From Eulemur rufifrons (taxonomy: Eukaryota > Chordata > Mammalia > Primates > Lemuridae): a stretch of DNA of 64,000 bases. The stretch lies in assembly GCF_041146395.1 (NCBI RefSeq), contig NC_090996.1:30714738-30778737 (forward strand), in the 5' to 3' direction. Position numbers and translations under genes: made by a program. Below, piece after piece: positions 43,166 through 55,029 of this stretch (within the stretch, counting starts at the first letter, position 1; the number at the start of each line of letters is the position of its first letter). The notes under the pieces were generated by a model. It did no database searches. It worked only from the letters and a program-made list of their open reading frames with translations, and was not told the origin of the DNA.

Positions 43166-44080
43166 GGTTCATTCATTGGAACTTCCCTCTGGTCAAGGTC
43201 TTCCCCAGCGGTGTAAGACCTCACTCACTCTTGGGGACCCAATGCCATCCCCATCAACTTCAAAAAGGTTACTGCAGGCTCGCTCAGATACGGGGTCCTT
43301 CTGGGAAGTGAGTTGCCAACACTGCGATTAGCTCCTTCCTGTTTCTCTCTGCAGGATCCGTGTCCTTCTGCCTGTTCAAGTGTGTCCTCTCAGTAGAGTT
43401 AACATCAAGGTGCCTTTCTGGTCGGTTGATTCTGAAACGTCGTGTCTCTCACACTGTGATGTTTCCCATGCTGTGTCATTTCTTTAAACATCTTCCAACA
43501 GTCCTTTTGATACTTTTTTTTTTTTTTAAGGAAAAAAGAAAAAATCTTCAGTAATCAGATTTTCTCAAATTTTTCACTTTGTGATCCTGATTGGGTCAAA
43601 CACTTGAAAATTATGTTAAGAGGCTCCGATCAAAGTGAGCCAGATGGAGTTGGATCTAATTCTCTGTGACTTCTAGCCCACCATCACTAAATGCAAAGTC
43701 TTTCTGTGGCAGCCTCGCAGGGGAGAGAGTTACAAATGTTCCCATCCTAATGAGAAATTGAGTATTGGTTGGGCTTAATCTCAAAGGCTAGAGATGGTTC
43801 TGATTTATTAAACAAGACATCAGTAAAAAAGAAACAGCCAAAGCAAGCCTTCTCTGGTTAGATGTAAAATTACATTAAAAGCAAGAAACAAACCCATGTC
43901 CTGAGAAGAAAGTGGGACAAAACAGTTATAAGGGAATAAAAGAAAAAAATACAAAATATAACTGGATGGTGAAAGGAGGCTCTAATGAAAAGGTTCCCTA
44001 CGTCGAAATGCTTAGAGTCAATAGCATAGAAGAGCAAATGCACCTTTGGATATATAAAATAGAATTAGAGCACAGGTGAA
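43166..44080. other. Unique stretch, partly candidate conserved
   Basis: Repeat-free. T-run at about 43515-43528. 43560-43860 is AT-rich unique sequence of enhancer-like texture. No gene seen. Confidence 0.4.
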
Positions 44081-44084
44081 ATTT

Positions 44085-44345
44085 CTTTCCAATATTTTAT
44101 TATGAACATTTTCAGACAGAGAAATGTGGAAAGACCAGTTCAATAAACATCCATATACAGACCACCCAGACCCAACAATGGGTAAATTTGGCCAAACGTG
44201 CTTTATATATACCCATCTCTTTCAATATATACACACATGTGGTTTTTGCTGACCCAGTTGAAAGCAAGTTGCAGACGTCATGACACTTCATTTCTAAATA
44301 CTTCAGCATACATCTAAAAATCAGGACATTCTTCTACATAACTTA
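44085..44345 (-). repeat. Old L1M-type fragment
   Basis: 'ccaatattttattatgaaca' followed by 'tccatatacagaccacccag' and 'cagcatacatctaaaaatca' is the wording of old L1M in reverse, similar to 60395-60600. Confidence 0.6.
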
Positions 44346-44920
44346 AATAGGCTCTTAAGGTCATGGCCCATAAATCTTTCAGATCATAAAACTCAAGGAA
44401 AAATATTCATTTCACTGTCTGTAAATTGTCTTGGGTCTAGAATGACTTTGGGCAAAATATATTTTGGCTTTGGCTTTGTCATCTCACTGAGTCAGTCAGT
44501 TTGTGTGATTTATTCTGTAGACAGGACAGAATGGCAAATCTGAGCTGCTCCCTCCTTCAAGGGACTAGATATAATGTCACCCTCTGGGGTGGGGGGGTGA
44601 TTAAAATATGATATCAATACATGGAAAATTAGAGGATGGATATATAATATCAGCCTAATGAAACAGATGGTGGTGAAGCCTGCAAGGCTGGACTTAAGTC
44701 AACGTGTTGGGATGAAGTCTATGTTCCTCAAAAGGGGTTGGTGATGGATCAGAAAGGGAGAATCGCAGTCTCGAGTGTTAGTGTCCAGCCAGGCCTTGTG
44801 CCAAGGAGATGGGATGCTGGCAAGTCCACTGGGCGGTTGGTTGGGCACGTCTGACCCGGGTGTGATGACAGGTGTATCCAGAGACTGGAGACTGGCCTGC
44901 AGTCTGGGCACGGCATGGCT
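44346..44920. other. Unique stretch
   Basis: A G-run at about 44586-44597. Otherwise nothing recognised. Confidence 0.4.
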
Positions 44921-44924
44921 GGAT

Positions 44925-45310
44925 TCTCTGCTCAGGGTCTCACAAAGCTGAAATCAAGGTTGAAATCGGCCTGGGTTGCAACATCATCAAAGGCTGAGTT
45001 CCTCTTCCGAGCTCCCTGGGTGTTGGGAGAATTCAGTTCCTTGTGGTTGTAGGACTGAGGCCCTCAGCTCCCAGAGGTCCCTTCCTCCATAGACAATTCA
45101 CAACAGGGCTGTTTGCTCTCTTCCTCGGGACCTACGGAGGGACTTTCAGTGATGTCACATTTATTTTTGTAGGTTCACCTGGTATAATCTCCTTCACTAT
45201 CACCTCAAAGTCACCTGATTAGTAACCTCGTCATGGGATGATATCCCAATATAGTCACAAATCTCACCCACACTAGAGAAGGAGGGGATTATACGAGAGT
45301 ATGGATCATG
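44925..45310 (-). repeat. MaLR-type LTR
   Basis: 'gggtctcacaaagctgaaat' then 'gttgggagaattcagttcct', 'tggttgtaggactgaggccc' and 'cacctggtataatctccttc' matches a reversed MLT1-like LTR. The left end on plus is missing. Confidence 0.6.
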
Positions 45311-45339
45311 GCGGGTGAGGATTAATACAGCTCATGCCT

Positions 45340-45560
45340 GCTCCTTTCCCCTCATGTTGGCCAACAGTACTCCAGCTGAATCCCTTATTAAATTACCTTT
45401 ATGTTTCCAAAAGTGCTTCCGATGGGAGTTCCAAGATTTCCCTCTCCACCTGAGCCAGCACAGCAGGTTGACATCTCCCTGCTCAGACACCTCCCATGGA
45501 TCTCCCATCACTCCATAAATAGAGTCTAAACCAAACTCACTGCCCCGCCCCACCCCCTCT
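45340..45560 (+). repeat. L2 LINE fragment
   Basis: 'tcccatggatctcccatcac' followed by 'tccataaatagagtctaaac' and 'caaactcactgccc' mirrors the L2 '...ataaagtccaaactcc' motif. Confidence 0.6.
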
Positions 45561-46200
45561 GCTATTTCCCCTTACTTCACTATTAACAACCTTCACAGCA
45601 TATATAGGGTTTTTTAAAAAAATTGGTCATGACATCTTTAACTCTCCATCCTCGTAGTGTGCTTAATTTGAGATATAGCTGATGTCCGAGAGGGAGGAGG
45701 GGTTGCTAGAATCAGTTCAAATAATACTTATGTGATCACATAAGTTACCTGTTGGCATGAGCTGAGGCACACGTTGGTGTATCCAGCTCCCGTGGATGTT
45801 CCAAATAACCCCACAACATAAAACAAAAACACCTCACATTTTAAGTCGTATAAAAGTAGCCGAACTCACCGGCCATTCTGAGACTCTGGCTTTGTTGGCA
45901 GGTGCTCGCAGAGCCCAGGTAGCTATCCGCGATGTTCCCTCCACAAAAGGGTGTGCCTGGGTCTCCCAGAGGCAGCTTCACTTCCCCAACCTTCTTCAAA
46001 ATTAGATTTACTCGGTTACAAATTGTCCATGCTAAATGAGCAGAAGTCTTCAACAGGGAGGGCTGCTGGGCGAAATAGCTGAGCATTTAACGGTTCACCA
46101 TGGCATTACCATTTTTATGGTCTATTAAGGCCATTGGAAGGATACCGGCTGAATGAAGAATCAGGAAATTTATGGACATGTTTTACAAATTACCGCATGC
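45561..46200. other. Unique stretch
   Basis: No gene or repeat apart from the palindrome. Two opposing frames (45796-46005 plus, 45841-46086 minus) are chance. Confidence 0.4.
45726..45745. promoter_or_regulatory. 20-bp perfect palindrome
   Basis: ACTTATGTGATCACATAAGT equals its own reverse complement. The centre TGTGATCACA resembles a CRP-like or bZIP/nuclear-receptor dyad, but no factor is assigned. It sits in unique sequence. Confidence 0.5.
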
Positions 46201-46229
46201 CTGCGTAAAAAGTAGAGTCCCCTTCTCAT

Positions 46230-47400
46230 CTAATAAAATTTGAGACAGAGACACTTGAAAGAAGTCAGCCTGTACCAGACAGAGTACTTCTGCTAATGAA
46301 CATGAGCACAGAATTTCCTTCCCTTCCCTTCCTCAGTTGATGCTTTCGAAATTAAAATATTCCGGGTCCTGGCCTTCAGTTTGACTTCCCCCTGCCGCCC
46401 CGCACCCCCATCTATTTTTCAATCAGATTGAAGGAAGCAGAGAGTCATTATTAAGAATTAGAAGAACCACTTTCTAAGTTGCTGCCTTAACTTCTGCCAT
46501 TTAAAATTGAAGCAAGGCAGCTCCTGCGTCCTGCGTCTGCTGCCAACCCCTAATGAAGCTTGCTGTGTCGACTTCACCTTCAGCTGATTTCCCCCCTGGA
46601 TTGCAAAATTCAGAGACAGAAGATGTGTAACTCTGTTCTAGCCAGAAGCTGTGCATGTCTGGGAGTTTAAAAGGAAAATAAAGGGAGAGGTTAATTAAAC
46701 AACCCCCACCCACCAAAATTAAAGTCATTTAGAGACACCCGACTTCGTTAGTCGTACTACGAAGTGAAATCACGCTCCAGGTAGGAGAATAGCTTTTCAC
46801 GAATGGTTGCTTCATCACATCAGGGGATGTGTAGAAGAAGTCACATGCAGAGTCACAATGCTAGATCCCAGGGTCCCCAAGGCACCCATATTTTGCATGG
46901 CGGCTTCCAGGAGTGAGTGTGGAGGGGTAAATGGTAGCGGCGACATCCGAGATCTCAGTGCTGTATTTCCACTTGGAGAATTGCACTCATACAATGGAGC
47001 CGTCGGGATTGGGGTGATGAAAATGATGAAGTGAGGGGCCACCAAGCTCCCCAGACAACTGAGGCAGCCTTAAAGAAGAAGGAAAACCGGGATCTCTACA
47101 GATCGGCAGATCTGGAAAGTTTTCCTTTGGTGCTGCCTGTGGTTTGAGCAGATGCTGAGAACACAAAACAACAGGCGTGGGCCACAGAAAAACTCGTTCT
47201 TGCAGGTTGGACTCAACTGTCTGCTTGGTTGTGGAGTCTTACCCTATCTCTGTATAGAACGATGATCTCTGTTTGCGCCGCCATTGAGGGTGCCAATTAA
47301 GTCACCAACTATACACCTTGCGAAGCACTCGAACATTCCGTTACAGTTGTCACTGTGCACGCCTGTTGTTCCTGGAGAACAGGGTTGTGTCTGATTGTTT
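46230..47400. other. Unique block, candidate conserved non-coding element
   Basis: About 1.2 kb free of recognised repeats, the longest such block near the centre-right. Contains TTAATTAA at 46691-46698, 'aattaaagtcatttagagac', and CpG-bearing wording 'gttagtcgtactacgaagtg' (46748-46767). Opposing frames 46807-47034 and 46815-47045 have no domain. Confidence 0.4.
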
Positions 47401-47547
47401 GTGTTAGACCTAATTCAGCAAGTCCCCTGGTGCTTGGTAGATATGAATGCTCACGTCAAGTGACTGTTCAACAAGCAAATTATACCGATATTTGGAGTTA
47501 TAGTCTAGCTACTATTTATTAAGCTCATATGAACTTCAAGCACTATG

Positions 47548-47952
47548 CAGCTGTCCCCAACCTTTTTGGCACTAGGGACTGGTTTCACGGAAGACAGTTT
47601 TTCCACGGACTGGGGTGGGTGGAAAAGGACGGATGGTTTCAGGATGATTCAAGTGCATTACATTTATTAGGCACTTTATTTCTATTATTATTACATTATA
47701 ATGAAATAATTATACAGCTAACCATAATGCAGAATCAGTGGGAGCCCTGAGCTTGTTTTCCTGAAACTGATGCCACCCCTGATCTGACAGGAGACGGAGC
47801 TCAGCGGGGGATGCCAGCGATGGGGAGTGGGTGTAAATCCAGATGAACCTTTGCTCCCTAGCTCACCTGCCACTCACCTCCTGCTGTGCGGCCCAGTTCC
47901 TAACAAGCCAGGGACCAGTACTGGCCTGCCACTCAAGGGTTGGGGACCACAG
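47548..47952 (+). mobile_element. MER1-type hAT-Charlie DNA transposon
   Basis: Starts 'cagctgtccccaaccttttt' and ends 'aagggttggggaccacag', near-perfect inverted ends. Interior 'ctggtttcacggaagacagt', 'ttccacggactggggtgggt', 'cctcctgctgtgcggcccag' is the family wording. Flanks gcactatg and gtgctaag look like a decayed 8-bp duplication. The name MER1 is recalled, not checked. Confidence 0.85.
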
Positions 47953-47989
47953 TGCTAAGGGATCTGCATATTCTAGCTTAATTTTCTCT

Positions 47990-48135
47990 CCATTTATTGG
48001 AGAGCTTTGCGTAAGTACCAGGCTTTACATATCTTATCTCATGTAATTTTTTTCTTCTGAGAACCCTATGAGATAGGCACTAGCATCTGCACGTCCGCAG
48101 ATGTGAAAACTGTGAGGCTTAGAGGGACCAAGGCG
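47990..48135 (-). repeat. MIR fragment
   Basis: 'tttacatatcttatctcatg' followed by 'gaaccctatgagataggcac' and 'gtgaaaactgtgaggcttag' is reversed MIR. Confidence 0.75.
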
Positions 48136-48244
48136 GGTGCTTGGGAAAGGTAGGGAGAAGTTGTATAGTCAGACTTCAGACCTACTTGTGTTGGGCTCTA
48201 AGCCTCATGTGACAGACCAGCTGAATTAACAACTAGTAAGGGAC

Positions 48245-48475
48245 TATTTTCCTGGCATAAGACCACCTGTGTTCAAATCCTCATTCTTTCCTGTGCAGCT
48301 GTGTGCCAGGAGGAGCTCACTCAACCCCTTAAGCCTCAGCTTCCCTATCTGCAAAAAGAGGGTGGTAGTACGTACGTCCTGGGGTAGGAATGAGAAACAA
48401 TGTCAGCCGCGTGTAAGGATTCTGCTGGGCATCTGGCCCGCAGACGTGGCTCAGCAACTGTTGCGATCATTCTTC
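48245..48475 (+). repeat. MIR SINE
   Basis: 'acctgtgttcaaatcctcat', 'aaccccttaagcctcagctt' then 'ccctatctgcaaaaagaggg' is MIR core. Confidence 0.8.
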
Positions 48476-48594
48476 CGCTCACCACCGTCATCAACAGCAG
48501 TCATTATGTTTCCGTGTTGCTCTGTTATTACATCGTTACATTATCATCACTTTGGAGTTTGTGTCTGTGACTGTGTCTCTGTGTGTGCATTTAA

Positions 48595-48835
48595 CAGCTT
48601 TATTGAAGTTTAATTTACATACCATAAAATTCACCTAAGTATACACTTAAAAGAATTTCAGCTAATGTATACAGTTGTGCAACTGTGACCAATATCCAGT
48701 GTTAGAGCACTTCCATCACCTTAAAAGTTCCCTCATGTCTATTTGCAGTCAACCCCTGGATCCATCCCCAGCCTCAGGCAACCATTGACCTGCTTTCTGT
48801 CTTTATAGGTTTGCCTTTTCTAGAAATTTCTGCGT
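48595..48835 (-). repeat. Old L1M fragment
   Basis: 'taacagctttattgaagttt' followed by 'acataccataaaattcacct', 'acagttgtgcaactgtgacc' and 'tcaggcaaccattgacctgc' is the reversed L1M ORF2-end/3'UTR wording. Confidence 0.85.
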
Positions 48836-48856
48836 TGACTTTTTTTTCTTTCAAAC

Positions 48857-48962
48857 TCTGGTCCATCCATATTAAACATCTGAGTTATTTGTTAAACATG
48901 CAAATTCTCAGGATCCACTGCAGACTCAATCAGCATTAAGTTAGGAGCAGGGAGTCTCTCGA
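48857..48962. mobile_element. hAT-Charlie fragment (MER5-like)
   Basis: 'tggtccatccatattaaaca', 'tctgagttatttgttaaaca', 'tgcaaattctcaggatccac' then 'gactcaatcagcattaag' resembles MER5-group wording. The ends are gone. Confidence 0.5.
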
Positions 48963-50145
48963 TAATTAACCAGCTACCCTGGGAACTTCCTTAGATAGGA
49001 AAATGTGAGCACCCTCATCTGCAAACTCCAGGGTTGCAAGGCTGCCCCTGGCAAAACTGAATTGGATGAGAGCTAACAGAGCCCAGGGGACCAAGCAGAG
49101 AGATGGAAGGGAAGGCTTGTTTTCCCTGGAGTGATAATCTGGGTGATGACTCCCATCCACTGCTCTTCAGGAGCAAATCCCTCGGAGGGTCCATTAGACT
49201 TGACAGGAGGCAGACTGGCAGCCCCATCCCTGGGAGAAGCCCGCACCGGACCCTGAGGACGGACCTTCCTTGGCTCTCATTAAGTCTTTTTCCCTGGGGA
49301 GGAAACAACCACAGGACACACAAGACTGATCTCTCCTTGGGCCATCCCTGGAGACTAGAGCCTCAACCTGGAGCTGCTCCTGAAGGATTTGCAAATCATC
49401 CTCTTAGATCACTATCTGTATAGAGTCAGCTGGGGCTGCAGTAAGTCTTAACTGAATAAAGCAACATGCCCAGATGCCAAGGCAGGGCCCATGGTATCCT
49501 TGGGGACAATCATCTGTGTCAGGGAGGCCTCTCGTGACCATGTCCAAATCAGGACTGGAGCTCCCCGAGGACTTAGCGATTTCTCCAGCCATGAGCCACC
49601 CACATCTTACACAGTCTGAGTCAAGTTTCCATCAGGTCAAGGTTGCAAATTCAAATGCCTACGGAGGTCAGGAATGTGAAGGAGCATAGCCAGAAGGAGG
49701 GGGTTAAAGTGACTTGCACAGCGTATGTGTTATCTAAAAGGGACGGCCACTATCCAAGCATTGTCAATTGTCACCATGAAGATTGCAGAACCATTGTTGC
49801 CAGACCTCTGATATCTTAAAACATAATGAAACCCAGATTTGCATGTGAAAGCTCTTTAGTTTACAATTGACAATTGGTCTTATACAAAAAATATGAAAGT
49901 ATAGGACATGCAAAACATCTGTGAGCTGCATCTAGTCCTTGGGCCATTCGGTACATCACATAGGCATTCAGAGGTCCTCCTGGTTGCTTCCACATCCTCC
50001 CTGTTGCTAGGATGATGTTAGGATGGGAGGGCACAGACGACGACATCCCACTGACCCACGTTGAGTTCCAGCGCAGCTGCTACTCAGTTTACCTTGACCA
50101 CATGACTTCAGGCTGTAGGAAAAAGCAGTCGTGATATTTAATACT
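48963..50145. other. Unique stretch
   Basis: No gene or repeat that I can name over about 1.2 kb. Several opposing frames of 60-106 codons between 48966 and 49689 overlap each other; none shows a domain. Confidence 0.4.
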
Positions 50146-50149
50146 CAGC

Positions 50150-51180
50150 CTTCAAACTGTAGCTCAGTCTGCAGACTCCTCTGTGATTGGGATAGAGTCA
50201 AGAAATCATCTACGTTATGAGAGCAAAAGGAAGACCCGAGTGGATAGATCTGTCCAAGCATGAGGGAGATGATAAAAAAAAAATTGCGAAGTAAAGTTAA
50301 GAGGGGAGCAATAGAGGGTGGCAGGCTTGCATGCATGCACAAATGAACAAATAAATAAATAAATGCAAAAGATACGGAAAAATGAGAACCTAGAAGAATA
50401 GCTAACACAACAAACAAGGGATCATAGAAATGTTCAAGCAACAGCTCAACACAGCTGGAATTTTTTTAAAAAAAATTATAACTCAAAGGCAAGATGAAAT
50501 GACAAATAGAAGCATAAATGACAGGCAACACGTGCAAGGGGGAGAAATGAGGAAGAGTAACAAGCTGAAATACTGTTGAAAGATAATTATCTGGAAATAG
50601 AAGAAATAAAGGAAAGGCTTGTCATAAATGAGGAGAATGCAGATACAAATTGCAAGACACTCAGCAGTCATACAGAAAATATTATTAAATAGTTGTGGGA
50701 GACGAATAGCAATGATTGAAAAATAAGGGGAATGGATGTCTTTCTAGGAAAGAAGTCAACAAATGGAACAGAAAAAATAAAAGTCTTCAGAGATATAATG
50801 CAAGACAAATTTTCTGAAATGGAAAAAAATATAACAAAATAGAACTGAATCTATGCAACTCAGAGACCTGGCATTTTCTGAGAAAATGTGATATCCAATT
50901 ATCTTTATGAGGCACATATTGTTTACATATTGAACATTAAGGACTTTTAAAATGACTCCCCCCACCCCACGTCTTTAAGGAGACAAAATCATTTATAAAG
51001 ATTAACATTCTGTTTGGTCTCACATTTCTCCAAAATCGTATTTAATGCTAGAAGTAAATGGAGCAATATGTATATAAATGTGATTCAGGAATATTTCCAG
51101 CCAAAGAAATTAGTTTGTTCTGAAGGCAACACGCAGAAAGTTTCCATAAATAATTCAAGGAATAGAGACCTTTAAAAAAA
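50150..51180 (+). repeat. HAL1/L1 ORF1-like LINE
   Basis: 'gtcttcagagatataatgca' then 'agacaaattttctgaaatgg' and 'taaatggagcaatatgtata' and 'gattcaggaatatttccagc' read as the ORF1-type part of HAL1. An (AAAT)n tract (50350-50366) and A-runs lie inside. The frame is broken throughout. Confidence 0.7.
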
Positions 51181-52620
51181 AAAAATTAGCCCTCATTACT
51201 AAAGTCTTGGTTCACTAGCGTCACTAGGAACAAAGGCAGAATATATCCAGCCCCACAGCAAACCTACTGCATCAGAGCCTGCATTTTAACAAGATACCTG
51301 GGCTGGATCACTTTCCTGTGTTTGACAGCACTTACTTACTAGAGGAGTTAAAACCGGGAATTCAGGAAGGAGGAAATCGTGGTCAAAGACCATGAACATT
51401 TTTTTCTATTTCTATACAGTACTGATATTTGGCAACTGCAAACATCATGGTTGCAAAATAGAGTGTAGGTGTCATAATACTTGGCAATGTAAAAATTCAT
51501 AATAATTTAACTAAAAAGTATAGAAGTTGTGGAGAAGTGAGGTTGGAATGCCTTTGTGTTAAGAGCTTCATCTTTTAGAGCAGAGCATCAAATCACATTC
51601 TATGAAAAACAAAAGTAATTTAAAACACAATAGTGATTCTAATTTCTTAATGTTTTTGTACCATCTTTTCCTAACGTGAGAGAAAGCTTTTAGGAAATTA
51701 TGTCTTCTTCAATGAAGAAACATTTACTTGAATCTCAGTTCCACCATCAAATTCACTTTGGTTTTTCTATTTTTTAACTCCAAGTACTATGCGATGTGAT
51801 TCTTTTAATAAAAACATAGCCTGTTAGAGTAAATTATTTATTCTTAAATCTGAGTTTATGCACGAGACAATATTTAACATAATATTCACCTAATATTAAT
51901 GACGGTTCTTTAGGATGATAATACATGGGGTGATTTGCAAATGTCTTCCTTTGTATATTTTTGCTTAGTATTTGTATAATGAGCATGCACTTCTCTTAGG
52001 GTTACTTACAGCCTATTGTTTTTCTAAGAGAGAGAGCAAAGGCACAGGTCTTATCCCTACTACGGTAGAAAGGAGAATAGCTTCCTTGGTTCAAAGTCCT
52101 CTCCTCTGAAGCTTCCAGATGACCAAGATTAGTCCCATCCGTGGGCACCAACTCTCCTGAAACCTCACTAAACTGCAACATTCAAGAGGGCAGGAAGCAG
52201 AGGGTTCTTCACTATCAATGTGTATTCCTTGTGTTTAGCATACGACGTGGCACAGAGTACTCAATCCATACTTGTTACATGAGTGAGTGAATCCTACTTC
52301 CTCCATGGAGGCTTCATGATAAACCGAGTCTCCTTTTAAACATTTGACCATGGTTGGGCAGGCTGACTTGAATTTTAAGTAACTAAAAGACGGAACAATC
52401 TGGTGACCTTTTCTCAGCGAGAATCAGGACGTGGCTAATTGAGACTCTAGGTGCTCAGCAGTTGTAAATCTGATCCTTCCGTTTGTATGAACATGACTTT
52501 TTCATGTTGGAATGTGGCTTAATTAAGCAAAATGTCTTATGTGAGGATTCAAATCCCTGCGTAGATTAAATGAGTCTATTTAGGATCCACTAAGACTTTG
52601 AAAGCTTCTCTCCTACTGTA
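51181..52620. other. Mostly unique AT-rich stretch
   Basis: 51245-51330 ('cctactgcatcagagcctgc') may be a MER5-like scrap. 51400-52110 is AT-rich unique sequence. No gene. Confidence 0.35.
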
Positions 52621-52834
52621 GCACATTGCATTACATCCCCATACCACAGGGAATAAAAGAAAAGTTCAGAGAGAGAGAAGCACTGAATGTCAGAGCTGTG
52701 TGGGACCTCAGAGACCATCAGAAACAACCTCTCCTGTTACCCACAAAATCAACTCACTGTTCAGAGAAAAATAGGCCATGTAGAAGAAAGTGCCTGGACT
52801 ATTTCTATCCTGTCCTGAAGCCCTCCACAGTAGT
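52621..52834. other. Possible ancient repeat edge
   Basis: 'actgaatgtcagagctgtgt' followed by 'gggacctcagagaccatcag' matches a motif frequent at the edge of ancient SINE/LINE elements. Not nameable. Confidence 0.35.
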
Positions 52835-53035
52835 ATTATGGTATGGTGGAAGGATGTAGATCCAAGCTGCAGAATGGTCCAGCCTAGTTTCCGACTTTGC
52901 CTAACGACATGTTGAGTGACTCTGGGCAAGTCAGTTTCATTCTCTGGGGACATCAGTTTCCATTCCTTTGAAAATTAAAGAATCCTGTTAGGTGGGTACC
53001 TACCAAACCTTATTATGAATATTTAAGCCATGGAA
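52835..53035 (+). repeat. MIR SINE
   Basis: 'tttccgactttgcctaacga', 'tgactctgggcaagtcagtt' and 'aatcctgttaggtgggtacc' follow MIR order. Confidence 0.8.
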
Positions 53036-53308
53036 TACTGATTTAACAATAACAACATAATTAATTGACTTAGAAACTGAACAAATAATAGAAAGCTGAG
53101 CTGTTTAGGTTGGATCCAAGGCAGGCACTCTGACCCCTCCTCGCTTGTCTCTACCATTTTCAGTCAAGATCCCTTAAAGCATTGACATGAAGATTGATTC
53201 TAGGAAAAAATCAAATTTTTAAGTACTTAATTGTTATGACAAAAGGAACAAAACCCACAGAGCCATGACTAAACCATGTCATTTCTATTTGGCAAAATAA
53301 GTAATGGA
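53036..53308. other. Unique stretch
   Basis: Nothing recognised. Confidence 0.4.
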
Positions 53309-53892
53309 TTCTTTTTTTTAATTTTTATTTATTTATTTTTAAATTTCAAAATATTACATGGGTACAAATGTTTATGTTACATATATTGCCTTTGCCCCAT
53401 CCAAGTCAGAGCTACAAGCTTGTTGATCCCCTAAACAGTGAACATCATACCCATTAGGTGTGAATATACCCATCCGCTTCTCCCCTACCTTCCCCTCCTC
53501 CTCATCCCCTCCTCCTACTGGCCCAACACCCAGTGAATGTTACTACTATATGTGCACATAAATGTTGATCAGTCAGTACCAATTTGATGGTGAGTACATG
53601 TACTGCTTGCTTTTCCATTCTTGTGATACTTCACTTAGTAGAATGGGCTCCAGCTCTATGCAGGATAATACAAGAGATGCTAGATCACCATTGTTTTTTG
53701 TGGCTGAGTAGTACTCCATGGTATACATATACCACATTTGATCAATCCACTCATGTATTGATGGGCACTTGGGTTGTTTCCACAATTCACAATTGTGAAT
53801 TGTGCTGCTATAAACATTCATATGCAGATGTCTTTTTTGTAGAATGTCTTTTCTCCCTATGGATAGATACCCAGTAATGGGATCAAATGGAT
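53309..53892 (-). mobile_element. Strepsirrhine-type L1, 5'-truncated 3' end
   Basis: Poly-A tail reversed at 53309-53340 ('tttttttttaatttttattt'), then the 3'UTR 'gggtacaaatgtttatgtta' and 'gtgaatatacccatccgctt', then the ORF2 C-terminus. The minus frame at 53573-53821 (82 codons) gives a peptide with MEYYSATKNNGDLASL, the L1 ORF2 C-terminal YYSA-K motif. 'aatggat' occurs on both flanks, a possible short target duplication. Fairly young for the window. Confidence 0.9.
53781..53804. repeat. 24-bp perfect palindrome inside the L1
   Basis: Positions 53781-53804 equal their own reverse complement (half-arm cacaattcacaa). In the usual L1 wording only the right half ('gcaattgtgaattgtg' type) is symmetric with part of itself; here the left arm matches perfectly. 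See findings. Confidence 0.85.
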
Positions 53893-54465
53893 GCTCGATC
53901 CACTACAAGGTTTGTTTGTTATGAGGAAGGAAAGGGCCATCACCACATGATTCTCCAACAACTCTAGGGACAATGAGGCCTTCTTTTCAGTTTTAGTAGA
54001 ATTGATTCTTATTGTCCAGGCAGGGCTATGGCAATCAATGAAGAATAATACTGCTAGGTGTGGTGTGACTGCACAGAGAATGGGAGAGAGGCGGGGTGCA
54101 GCAAGTTGTGAGTCAGAGATGGTGAGATCACCATCCGCATGTCCCACGGAGCCTGAGGCCTTGGGCCTGGAGTTGCACAAAACTGGGTTTTATATGGCTG
54201 ATCCTGGAAAATTGTGTTTAAATTCCCCGTTCCTAATTTTACAGAACTCTAATAATTAGCACTCTCCAGCTGAGCCTTTCCTCCTAGTTTCCCCAAATAA
54301 GCATTTTAGCCTTATGTTGCTTCTCTGATAATATCGATGGAAAAACAACAGGGAGGAAAAAAACAATAAACATGCAGAAATCATAAAGCTAACTAGAAAT
54401 TTTATAAGGCTCTTCTAGATGTAGTTCTTGCTTTAAAGTTCCTAATTCCCTTCAGTAGGCAAATG
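53893..54465. other. Unique stretch
   Basis: No gene or repeat that I can name. A 107-codon minus frame (53857-54180) has no domain. Confidence 0.4.
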
Positions 54466-54469
54466 GGAA

Positions 54470-54900
54470 AAAGTGGTCGAGAACATGGTCTTTAGGGGCC
54501 ACCCGTTTGCAACTAGCCACGTGACCTGGGTTAAATCAACCCATTCACCCCAAAACACCTTCCTGCTGAAAATGGGACTAAATTTCATTAAAAAAAAAAT
54601 CATATAAATCCGGAGTCTGGGCGATGCACAAAATGAGTATATAATGTAACTGGCATGCAAATAATTCAAATTTGGCCAACACTGGCTTAGGCGCTTTTGA
54701 TGAATAAGCATAGATTTGAATATCAGTCAGGTAAGGTAACTCTGGGACCTCAATCAATTTATATAACCCCTCTCTGTCTCCTTTCCTTCTAGATGAAAGG
54801 TGAATAATAACATCTACCTGGTTTCAATGACATAATAATATGTAAATCGCTGGGGAGAGAGCACAATGATAATTTTGCTCAGTAAATGGGAACAAGTCTC
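54470..54900 (+). repeat. Two MIR fragments in series
   Basis: 54475-54665 has 'gaacatggtctttaggggcc' and 'ccacgtgacctgggttaaat'. 54725-54900 has 'gggacctcaatcaatttata', 'acctggtttcaatgacataa'. Both are plus-strand MIR core pieces. Confidence 0.6.
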
Positions 54901-55029
54901 GTGTTTTTGTTTACTGGATTAAGGCATATCTTCTCCCCCTTGACTTTAAGTACTTTGAAAGTGTGAATACTGTCTGTTGCTGCTTTAAAATTACTGCAAC
55001 AGTAAGTACTTAATATATATTTGTTGAAT

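Noticed and set aside
53573..53821. 82-codon minus-strand frame as a gene
   Set aside because: It is the decayed C-terminus of L1 ORF2, described under the L1.
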